This document shows, piece after piece, positions 1 to 6,878 of a DNA stretch of 38,909 bases (positions are counted from its first letter, which is position 1; each line of letters starts with the position of its first letter). The translations under genes were made by a program, and so were the position numbers. This stretch comes from Anaeroplasma sp. (lineage in GTDB: Bacteria; Bacillota_I; Bacilli_A; Acholeplasmatales; Anaeroplasmataceae). The notes under the pieces were generated by a model. It made no database searches. It was not told where the DNA came from and was given only the letters and a program-made list of their open reading frames with translations. The DNA lies in the NCBI GenBank assembly GCA_022768655.1, contig JALEQD010000100.1, positions 1 to 38,909 on the forward strand, given 5' to 3'.

Positions 1-107
1 TAAGACAGCTACGTTCTTATGGTATTGATGATGCATTACGCAAGCTTGGTGTAAAAAATGGAGATACTGTTAGAATATTTGATTTCGAGTTTGAATTTAT
101 AGATTAA
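1..107 (+). CDS. obg: GTPase Obg (CgtA), C-terminal fragment
   Basis: Only the last 34 codons are inside the window; reading starts at base 3. The visible end contains [15 protein letters not shown] followed by FDFEFEFID and the TAA stop. This matches the C-terminal OCT domain that ends Obg proteins of Gram-positive bacteria. Obg is a ribosome-associated GTPase acting in late 50S assembly and stress signalling; its G domain lies upstream of the window. A hairpin with a T-run follows directly, so this is the end of its transcript. The assignment rests on a short but characteristic tail. Confidence 0.8.
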   Translation, partial: RQLRSYGIDDALRKLGVKNGDTVRIFDFEFEFID

Positions 108-108
108 A

Positions 109-155
109 AAATATGAGCACCTTGTATAATTTTATTGGGTGCTTATATTTTTTTT
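109..155 (+). terminator. Rho-independent terminator after obg
   Basis: Stem arms ATATGAGCACC and GGGTGCTTATAT (one G-T wobble) are separated by an AT-rich loop and followed by eight T. It lies 2 bases after the obg stop. Confidence 0.8.
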
Positions 156-183
156 AAAAATATTATTATTTTACAATATTTTT

Positions 184-212
184 TTGAATTGTACTAAATA
201 ATATGATAAAAT
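184..212 (+). promoter_or_regulatory. Sigma-A-type promoter for the Lrp-aminotransferase pair
   Basis: TTGAAT (184-189), a 17-base spacer and TAAAAT (207-212) preceded by TG at the extended -10 position (TGATAAAAT). It is 22 bases upstream of the AGGTG ribosome site of the regulator. The same TGATAAAAT box occurs before glgP and lepA. Confidence 0.55.
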
Positions 213-234
213 AAATAGAAAATGAGGTGTTAGT

Positions 235-729
235 ATGAATGAAATAATTAGAGAAAAGATTTTAAGAAATTTAGAAACTAATTCAAGAATAGATTTACAC
301 GATTTAGCGATAATGCTTGATTGTGATGAGGTTGATTTAGTAAATGAAGTTTCAAAAATGGAACAAGAAAAAATTATTTGTGGTTATCATACATTAATAA
401 ATTGGGATAATACTTCAAAAGAAATTGTTACAGCACTTATTGAGGTAAAGGTTTCTCCTCAAAGAGGAATAGGTTTCGATGTTATTGCTGAAAGAATAGC
501 CAAATTTCCAGAGGTTACTAGCTGTTATTTAATGAGCGGTGGCTTTGATTTTATGGTTTTAATTGAAGGTAAATCTATGAAAGAGGTTGCAAGATTTGTT
601 TTTGATAAGCTTTCAACATTAGAGTCTGTATTGTCTACATCAACTCATTTTGTTTTAAAGAAATACAAAGACCATGGTGTGAATTTGGTAGAAAAGAAAA
701 AAGATGAAAGAATTATGGTGAGTGCGTAA
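235..729 (+). CDS. Lrp/AsnC-family transcriptional regulator
   Basis: A 164-residue protein with the two-domain plan of the Lrp/AsnC family. Residues 1-55 form a helix-turn-helix region (LHDLAIMLDCDEVDLVNEV). Residues about 65-145 form the RAM effector domain, with the typical stretch VTSCYLMSGGFDFMVLIEG. Family members bind amino acids and control amino-acid metabolism genes. The stop overlaps the start of the next gene (TAATG), an aminotransferase, so the pair is one transcript and the regulator probably responds to a substrate or product of that enzyme; this is inference. The ribosome site GAGGTG stands 8 bases before the ATG. The ligand cannot be told from the sequence. Confidence 0.88.
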   Translation: MNEIIREKILRNLETNSRIDLHDLAIMLDCDEVDLVNEVSKMEQEKIICGYHTLINWDNTSKEIVTALIEVKVSPQRGIGFDVIAERIAKFPEVTSCYLMSGGFDFMVLIEGKSMKEVARFVFDKLSTLESVLSTSTHFVLKKYKDHGVNLVEKKKDERIMVSA

Positions 730-1892
730 TGCGAGATTTTCTTGCGAAAAAGGTTGTTGACCTTAAGCCTTCTGGTATTAGAAAATTTTTTGATATCGCG
801 AAGGAAATAAAAGGTGCGATTTCTTTAGGTGTTGGTGAGCCTGATTTTGACACTCCATGGCATATTAGAGAAGAAGGTATTTATTCATTAGAAAAGGGGA
901 ATACTATATATACTTCTAATGCAGGCTTAAAGGAGCTTAGAGAAGAAATTTCTAATTATATGTATAGAAAATATAATTTAGAATATAAATGGGATACAGA
1001 TATATTAGTTACAGTAGGTGGAAGCGAGGCAATTGATCTTGCATTACGTGCAATGATAGAACCAGGTGATGAGGTAATAATTCCTATGCCTTGCTATGTT
1101 TCATATGAACCTTGCGCTATAATGGCTGGGGCAAAGCCTGTAATTATTAATTTAAAAAATGAAAATGAATTTAGATTAACAAAAGAAGAACTAGAACAAG
1201 CAATTACTCCTAAAAGTAAGGTTTTATTAATTAATTATCCTAATAATCCTACAGGTGCTACTATGGATAGAATTCATTTAGAAGAAATTGCTGAGGTTGT
1301 AATTAAGCATGATTTAGTGGTTATATCAGATGAAATCTATTCTGAATTATCTTATTTACATTCTCATACTTCAATTGCTTCTATTCCAAAAATGAAGGAA
1401 AGAACTATAGTTATTAATGGATTTTCAAAAAGCTATTCAATGACTGGTTGGAGATTAGGTTATGCTTGTGGACCTGAAAATATTATTAAGCAAATGACAA
1501 AAATACATCAATTTTGCATTATGTGTGCTCCTACAACAAGCCAATATGCTGCCGTAGAAGCATTAAAAAATGGTGATAATGATGTATTAGAAATGCGTGA
1601 TGCATATAATGAACGTAGAAGGTATGTAATGCATAGACTAAAGGAAATGGGACTTCCATGCTTTACTCCAAAGGGTGCATTTTATGTTTTCCCTGATATA
1701 CGTAAATTTGGTTTATCTAGCGATGAATTTGCATTAAGGCTATTGAATGAACAAAAGGTAGTACTAGTACCAGGTAATGCTTTTGGAGAATCTGGAGAAG
1801 GATTTTTAAGATTATCCTATGCTTATTCTATAGATGATTTAAAAATAGCATTAAATCGTGTAGAGGAATTTGTTAAAACATTAAAGAAATAA
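729..1892 (+). CDS. PLP-dependent class I/II aminotransferase
   Basis: A 387-residue fold-type I aminotransferase. Visible family marks are GVGEPDFDTP near residue 34, the PNNPTG loop (171-176), the DEIY aspartate and tyrosine that hold the cofactor (Asp201, Tyr204), the Schiff-base lysine in GFSKSYSMTGWR (Lys234), and the substrate-carboxylate arginine in EGFLRLSY near the C-terminus. It resembles the aspartate/aromatic aminotransferase subgroup (AspC/PatA-like) common in Firmicutes. The substrate cannot be fixed from sequence alone. It is translationally coupled to the upstream Lrp-type regulator and followed by a terminator, so the two make a self-contained operon. Confidence 0.9.
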   Translation: MRDFLAKKVVDLKPSGIRKFFDIAKEIKGAISLGVGEPDFDTPWHIREEGIYSLEKGNTIYTSNAGLKELREEISNYMYRKYNLEYKWDTDILVTVGGSEAIDLALRAMIEPGDEVIIPMPCYVSYEPCAIMAGAKPVIINLKNENEFRLTKEELEQAITPKSKVLLINYPNNPTGATMDRIHLEEIAEVVIKHDLVVISDEIYSELSYLHSHTSIASIPKMKERTIVINGFSKSYSMTGWRLGYACGPENIIKQMTKIHQFCIMCAPTTSQYAAVEALKNGDNDVLEMRDAYNERRRYVMHRLKEMGLPCFTPKGAFYVFPDIRKFGLSSDEFALRLLNEQKVVLVPGNAFGESGEGFLRLSYAYSIDDLKIALNRVEEFVKTLKK

Positions 1893-1919
1893 TATTCTAA
1901 GATGCTTATTGCTGATTAT

Positions 1920-1948
1920 AGACTCAAATGTAATGTTGAGTCTTTTAT
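1920..1948 (+). terminator. Terminator after the aminotransferase
   Basis: AGACTCAA (1920-1927) pairs with TTGAGTCT (1936-1943), followed by a broken T-run (TTTATTA). The T-run is imperfect, so some read-through into prfB is possible. Confidence 0.65.
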
Positions 1949-1960
1949 TATGAAATTTTA

Positions 1961-2001
1961 GAAAGGAAAAATCAATATATTTATTGATATTAATTATTAT
2001 G
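1961..2001 (+). promoter_or_regulatory. Unusual prfB translation start region
   Basis: The only Shine-Dalgarno-like run (GAAAGGA, 1961-1967) lies 31 bases before the ATG at 1999. Between them is a perfect inverted repeat, ATCAAT (1971-1976) and ATTGAT (1983-1988), which would shorten the effective distance to about 13 bases if folded. An in-frame TTG at 1984 lies inside its right arm. Confidence 0.4.
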
Positions 2002-3105
2002 GAAAAATATGAAATAAATAAATTTATTGAAGAATATAATCAAAAGCTTGATGATTTATATGTTGCCTTTAATATTAAAGATAAAGAAGTTGAATTAGTA
2101 GATTTAGATAAAAAAATTCAAGCTCCTGATTTTTGGAATGATCAAAAAACTGCTCAAGCAATTATTGCTAAAGCAAATCAAATAAAGGAAATTACTAATT
2201 CATATAATGATTTAAAAAATAAAATGAATGATATTATTTCCTTAGTTGAAATGGCAATTGAAGATAATGAGGCTATGGAGCTATTAGAATCATTGATAAA
2301 AGAATTTATTGAGCATGAAACCTCTGTTGAGGAGAAAGCTTTATTGTCTGGAAAATATGATTTTAATGACTGTATTTTAGAACTTCATCCTGGTGCTGGT
2401 GGTACTGAATCAATGGATTGGGCTTTAATGCTTTATAGAATGTATTCTAGATTCTGTCAAAAAAAAGGATTCAAATTTGATGTTATGGATTATCAGGCAG
2501 GTGATGAGGCTGGAATAAAATCTGTTACAGTTTCAATTAAAGGACCATATGCATATGGACTTTTAAAGAGTGAAAGAGGAGTACATAGGCTTGTACGTAT
2601 TTCACCATTTGATTCTAATGCAAGACGTCACACATCATTTTGTTCATGCGATATTGCCCCACAAATAGAAAATGATGAGGAAATCACTATTAATGATGAG
2701 GATATTAAAATAGATACATTTTGTTCATCAGGTCCTGGAGGACAGGGTGTTAATACAACCTACTCTGCAGTAAGAATAACTCATAAGCCTACTGGTATCG
2801 TTGTAAGCTGTCAACAGGAAAGAAGTCAAATAAAAAATAAGGAAATATGCTTTAGAATTTTAAAATCAAAGATTTTAGAATTAGAGCTTAAGCATCAAGA
2901 AGAAGAACTAAAAAGTATAAAGGGCGAACAAATGGGTATTAATTTTGGTAGCCAAATTAGATCATATGTGTTTTGCCCATATACATTATGTAAGGATCAT
3001 AGAACAAACTATGAAATGGGAAATATTCAGGCAGTAATGGATGGAGAAATTGAAGGCTTTATGCAAGCATATTTAAAGCTTAACGCAGGTGGGAATAATG
3101 AATAA
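1999..3105 (+). CDS. prfB: Peptide chain release factor 2 (RF2)
   Basis: From the ATG at 1999 this is 368 residues, the usual RF2 length. It terminates translation at UAA and UGA. The SPF stop-recognition tripeptide is at 202-204 (VRISPFDS) and the catalytic GGQ at 247-249 (SSGPGGQGVNTT). The residue before GGQ is Pro and the one after is Gly, where many RF2s have Ala and His. The reading frame is continuous: the programmed +1 frameshift (CTT TGA near codon 25) found in most bacterial prfB genes is absent, the matching place reading VAFNIKDK. I prefer the ATG because the protein then aligns with Bacillus RF2 from its first residues; a TTG at 1984 would add five. It overlaps the next gene by 8 bases. 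Confidence 0.92.
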   Translation: MEKYEINKFIEEYNQKLDDLYVAFNIKDKEVELVDLDKKIQAPDFWNDQKTAQAIIAKANQIKEITNSYNDLKNKMNDIISLVEMAIEDNEAMELLESLIKEFIEHETSVEEKALLSGKYDFNDCILELHPGAGGTESMDWALMLYRMYSRFCQKKGFKFDVMDYQAGDEAGIKSVTVSIKGPYAYGLLKSERGVHRLVRISPFDSNARRHTSFCSCDIAPQIENDEEITINDEDIKIDTFCSSGPGGQGVNTTYSAVRITHKPTGIVVSCQQERSQIKNKEICFRILKSKILELELKHQEEELKSIKGEQMGINFGSQIRSYVFCPYTLCKDHRTNYEMGNIQAVMDGEIEGFMQAYLKLNAGGNNE

Positions 3106-4036
3106 AGAATTTGTAAAAAAGAAAATTAAACAATATTCATATATATCATTAGGTGTTATAGTTATGGCTATTGGCTTTTACTTTTTTCTATCTCCAGTTG
3201 CCTTATGTACTGGTGGAGTAATGGGCCTATCAATTATATTTGAACCTCTATATTCGAGATTATCATGGTTTACTCCATCAATATTTATTTATTTTGTAGA
3301 TATTGTATGCTTAATTGTTGGTGGATTGTTATTAGGAAAAGAGTTTTTTATTAAAACAATTTATGCAAGCTTACTTTCTCCAACTGTTGTATTTATTTTA
3401 GAAAGAACCTGTGATCAATATTTCTTTTTAAGAACAATTAGTGATTTTGATGTGTCAAACCCAGGAACATCAACATATATAGTTTGTACTGTAGTAAGTA
3501 TATTATTGATTGGCTTTGGTATCGGAATTGCGATAAAAAATCATGGTTCAACTGGCGGAATGGATGTAATTCAAAAAATACTAAGCAAATATTTACATAT
3601 TCCATTATCTAAAACAATGTATTTAACAGATTGGGTCTTAGTAATAATTGCAGGTTTTTCATTTTTTGGAACTAATACATTTGGTTATAATATTGAAAGA
3701 GTATTGTTTGGTTCACTTGCTGTAATTGGTACTGGATATGTTACAGATTTAATTGCTTTAAATGCTAAAAATAGAAGAACAGCATATATTATTACAACAA
3801 TGCCAACTGCTGTAAGAGATGTTATTTATACTAATTTAGATAGAGGAGTAACATTTACTGATTGTGTTGGTGCGTATACTGGTCAAGGGAAAACAATGGT
3901 AATTTGTACTCTAGATAAAAATGAGGCATATATATTAAAGGATTTAATATTAGAAGTAGATCCAAATGCCTTCTCCTTTATTACATCATGTAAGGAAGTA
4001 GTAGGAGAATATGTAGCTAAGAGGAAAATTATATGA
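3098..4036 (+). CDS. YitT-family membrane protein (DUF161/DUF2179)
   Basis: A 312-residue integral membrane protein. The N-terminal two thirds carry five to six hydrophobic helices with the YitT-family pattern (LSPVALCTGGVMGLS; NHGSTGGMDVIQKIL). The C-terminal third is a soluble DUF2179 domain (RRTAYIITTMPTAVRDVIY; DPNAFSFITSC). The transport role of the family is not settled. The ATG at 3098 has AGGTGG five bases before it; a GTG nine bases upstream would overlap that ribosome site and is less likely. It overlaps prfB at its start and recX at its end, so the three genes are translationally coupled. Confidence 0.85.
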   Translation: MNKEFVKKKIKQYSYISLGVIVMAIGFYFFLSPVALCTGGVMGLSIIFEPLYSRLSWFTPSIFIYFVDIVCLIVGGLLLGKEFFIKTIYASLLSPTVVFILERTCDQYFFLRTISDFDVSNPGTSTYIVCTVVSILLIGFGIGIAIKNHGSTGGMDVIQKILSKYLHIPLSKTMYLTDWVLVIIAGFSFFGTNTFGYNIERVLFGSLAVIGTGYVTDLIALNAKNRRTAYIITTMPTAVRDVIYTNLDRGVTFTDCVGAYTGQGKTMVICTLDKNEAYILKDLILEVDPNAFSFITSCKEVVGEYVAKRKII

Positions 4037-4632
4037 TAGTTACAAAACTAATTAAAGATAAGAAAGATAATTACAAAGTTATTATTGACAACAATAATGA
4101 ATATATTTTTTCAAGCGATATAATTGTTGAATATAGGCTTGTTGAAGGAAAAGAAATAACTGAAGCTATACTTAATGATGCCAAATTGAAAAATAATATT
4201 TCCATATATTATAATAAGGCCTTAAACTATGCACTTACATATAATAGAACAAAATCACAAATGATTGATTATTTATTGAAATTTGATTTAAGTAATAATG
4301 AAATTTCTATTATAATTGATAAGCTTATAAAGGTTAAAGCAGTAAATGATTATGATTTAATAATGAATTATACTTTATGTCTTGTAAATAAAGGCTATGG
4401 GAAATTAATGATTGAAAAAAAATTATATGAGCATAAATTTGAAAAAAAAGATATTAAGTTAGCAATAGAAAATATTGATTATGATAATTATCGAAAAAAA
4501 CTAGATGAGATTTCACGAAAAAAATACGAAAGTTTTACTAAAGAAAGTGAATATGAAAAAGTAGTAAAAGTTAAGAAATATTTATTATCTAGAGGATATT
4601 CTTACGAAGAAATATCTAATATTATATTTTAA
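4033..4632 (+). CDS. recX: Regulatory protein RecX
   Basis: A 199-residue protein with the RecX three-helix repeats. The first is ALNYALTYNRTKSQMIDYLLK near residue 65, the second lies around residues 105-140, and the last is in YEKVVKVKKYLLSRGYSYEEI at the C-terminus. RecX binds RecA filaments and limits recombination. The N-terminal 60 residues form the small beta-rich extension seen in Firmicute RecX. The start overlaps the YitT stop as ATGA. recA is not in the window. Sequence divergence is high, as is usual for this family, but the repeat pattern is clear. Confidence 0.8.
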   Translation: MIVTKLIKDKKDNYKVIIDNNNEYIFSSDIIVEYRLVEGKEITEAILNDAKLKNNISIYYNKALNYALTYNRTKSQMIDYLLKFDLSNNEISIIIDKLIKVKAVNDYDLIMNYTLCLVNKGYGKLMIEKKLYEHKFEKKDIKLAIENIDYDNYRKKLDEISRKKYESFTKESEYEKVVKVKKYLLSRGYSYEEISNIIF

Positions 4633-4637
4633 ATATG

Positions 4638-4676
4638 AAATAGTCATAAGGAAATGAAACTTATGACTATTTTTTT
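4638..4676 (+). terminator. Terminator after recX
   Basis: ATAGTCATAAG pairs perfectly with CTTATGACTAT around a nine-base loop and is followed by six further T. It ends the prfB-yitT-recX transcript. Confidence 0.9.
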
Positions 4677-4688
4677 ACGAAAATTCTC

Positions 4689-4717
4689 TTGTTAATTTAT
4701 GTCTGATATTATATAAT
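4689..4717 (+). promoter_or_regulatory. Sigma-A promoter for glgB
   Basis: TTGTTA (4689-4694), 17-base spacer, TATAAT (4712-4717). The AAAAGGAG ribosome site of glgB follows about 20 bases downstream. Confidence 0.75.
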
Positions 4718-4754
4718 AAAAATAGTATATTACGATGAAAAGGAGAATTTAATA

Positions 4755-6770
4755 ATGTCAGTTAGAGAAAAAATTGATTCAAACTTCCTATATTACTTTG
4801 ATCAAGGTCAATCTTATGATGCTTATAATGTTTTTGGAGCTCATTTGGTTAAGGATGATAATGGTAATAATGTTGCTTGTGAATTCTGTTTATATGCACC
4901 AAACGCTAAAAGAGTTCAATTAGTTGGTGAATGGAATGATTTTAAAGAAAATCAGCATGAATTATTCTGTATTGATAACAAAGGTATTTGGTATGCTAAA
5001 CTAGAAGGTAATTATGAATGGCAAAGATATAAATATCTTCTTACTACTCATGATGGTAAAAATATATATAAAGCGGATCCTTATGCTTTTTATTCACAAA
5101 TTCGTCCATGTCAGGATTCAAAGGTATATGATATTAATGGATATAAGTGGCATGATGATGATTGGATGTATTCTCATCCTAAAACATATGATAAGCCAGT
5201 ATTAATTTATGAATTTCATGCTGGGTCTTGGAAGAAAAAGGGTTATGGAGAGAATGATTTTTATTCTTTTAGTGAGCTTGCACCTATGCTTATCGATTAT
5301 CTAAAAAATTATGGATACACACATGTGGAATTTATGCCTATTTATGAGCATCCACTTGATGCATCATGGGGATATCAAGGTACAGGCTATTATGCTGTTA
5401 CTCCAAGATATGGAGTCCCAAAGGATTTCATGTATATGATCGATATGCTTCACCAAAATGGAATTGGTGTTATTATGGATTGGGTACCAGGACATATATG
5501 CAAGGACGGACATGGATTATATATGTTTGATGGAACACCTCTTTATGAATATCCAAATGAGCAAGATAGAGAAAATAAGGAATGGGGTACTGCAAATTTA
5601 GATTTAGGTAAGGGTACTACACGTTCTTTCTTATATTCTAATGCTTTATTTTATATGAATTATTTTCATGTTGATGGCTTTAGATTAGATGCGGTAAGTA
5701 ATATGATTTATTATCTTGGTGATGTATCAAGAGGAGTAAATCGTGGTGCTTGTGAATTTTTACAAAATTTATCAACAATATTATTTAAAAAGGATGATCG
5801 TGTATTGTTAATGGCTGAGGATTCATCAAGCTTCCCTAATGTTACAAAGCCATCAGGTATTGGTGGTTTAGGCTTTAATTATAAGTGGGATATGGGTTGG
5901 ATGAATGATACACTTAAGTATTTTAAGCTTGACCCAATTTATAGAAAATATCATCATCATCAATTAACATTTTCTATGATGTATTATTATAATGAACAAT
6001 TTTGTTTGCCACTATCACATGATGAAATAGTTCATATGAAGGGTTCATTATTAAATAAAATGCCTGGTGATCAATGGCAACAATTTGCAAATTATCGTAC
6101 ATTGATTGGATATATGCTTACACATCCAGGTAAAAAATTATTATTTATGGGAAATGAGCTTGCAAGCTATGACGAATGGCATTATGAATCACAGCTTCCA
6201 TGGGATATTTTAAGATTTCCTTTACATGATGCGGCAAATAGATTTGTCAAGGAAATGTCTATACTGTATAAAAATGAAAAAGCATTATGGGAAAGAGACT
6301 ATGATTCTTTAGGCTTTGAATTTATTGAGGCAGATAATCAAGATCAATCCTTATATGTTTATGCACGTTTTGCTAAGGATATGGATGATCATTTAATTAT
6401 AGTAATGAACTGTACACCAAACACATACGATAATTACCAAATTGGTGTAAAGGGTGATTATATGTATGAGGAAATAATGAATTCAGACCGTGATATTTAT
6501 GGTGGAAGCAATAGAATTAATCCAATTCCTGTTAAGGTAACAGATGATCCATGGCAAAAACAAACACATTCAATTAAAATTACAGTACCACCTCTTGGAA
6601 TTACTATTTTAAAGCCAATTAAAGATCCATTAAAAGAATCAATCAAGGATAAATATTTAAAATCTTTAAATATTAATAATACTTTAGATGCTAAAAAAAC
6701 TACTAAACCAAGAGCTAAGACTCAATCTAAAACATCAAAAAAAACTACAACAGCTAAGAAAACAAACTAA
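4755..6770 (+). CDS. glgB: 1,4-alpha-glucan branching enzyme
   Basis: A 671-residue GH13 enzyme that makes alpha-1,6 branches in glycogen. An N-terminal CBM48 domain (about 20-110, LYAPNAKRVQLVGEWNDF) precedes the catalytic barrel. Motifs are DWVPGH (242-247), the nucleophile Asp312 in DGFRLDAV, the acid/base Glu355 in LLMAEDSS and the HDE triad at 422-424. The all-beta C-terminal domain ends near residue 620. It is followed by a tail of about 45 residues; the last 27 or so are almost wholly Lys, Thr, Ala and Ser, which is not part of the usual enzyme. No glgC, glgA or glgD is nearby. glgP follows after 108 bases with no strong terminator between, so co-transcription is possible. Confidence 0.95.
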   Translation: MSVREKIDSNFLYYFDQGQSYDAYNVFGAHLVKDDNGNNVACEFCLYAPNAKRVQLVGEWNDFKENQHELFCIDNKGIWYAKLEGNYEWQRYKYLLTTHDGKNIYKADPYAFYSQIRPCQDSKVYDINGYKWHDDDWMYSHPKTYDKPVLIYEFHAGSWKKKGYGENDFYSFSELAPMLIDYLKNYGYTHVEFMPIYEHPLDASWGYQGTGYYAVTPRYGVPKDFMYMIDMLHQNGIGVIMDWVPGHICKDGHGLYMFDGTPLYEYPNEQDRENKEWGTANLDLGKGTTRSFLYSNALFYMNYFHVDGFRLDAVSNMIYYLGDVSRGVNRGACEFLQNLSTILFKKDDRVLLMAEDSSSFPNVTKPSGIGGLGFNYKWDMGWMNDTLKYFKLDPIYRKYHHHQLTFSMMYYYNEQFCLPLSHDEIVHMKGSLLNKMPGDQWQQFANYRTLIGYMLTHPGKKLLFMGNELASYDEWHYESQLPWDILRFPLHDAANRFVKEMSILYKNEKALWERDYDSLGFEFIEADNQDQSLYVYARFAKDMDDHLIIVMNCTPNTYDNYQIGVKGDYMYEEIMNSDRDIYGGSNRINPIPVKVTDDPWQKQTHSIKITVPPLGITILKPIKDPLKESIKDKYLKSLNINNTLDAKKTTKPRAKTQSKTSKKTTTAKKTN

Positions 6771-6780
6771 ATTATACTTT

Positions 6781-6793
6781 AGAAAACGTTTCA
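6781..6793 (+). promoter_or_regulatory. LacI/CcpA-type operator-like site upstream of glgP
   Basis: AGAAAACGTTTCA is an odd-length near-palindrome (GAAA/TTTC around CG) 86 bases before glgP. It shares GAAAACGYTT with a site in the leader of the sugar-binding protein gene near 37625. It does not fit the CcpA cre consensus well at its right end, so a MalR-like regulator is equally possible. Confidence 0.4.
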
Positions 6794-6836
6794 TTTACAA
6801 TTTTTGGATATTTTTTTAAAAAAAATAATCATAATA

Positions 6837-6845
6837 TGATAAAAT
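6837..6845 (+). promoter_or_regulatory. Extended -10 promoter element for glgP
   Basis: TGATAAAAT matches the extended -10 box seen before the Lrp-type gene and lepA. No convincing -35 hexamer stands 16-18 bases upstream, only an A/T run. Confidence 0.4.
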
Positions 6846-6878
6846 TATTGCGATAATAAATAAAGGAGGATTTGCAAT

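Noticed and set aside
1984-2001. prfB start at TTG 1984
   Set aside because: It adds five residues not seen in the family and lies in a hairpin arm; the ATG at 1999 aligns with Bacillus RF2. The TTG remains possible.
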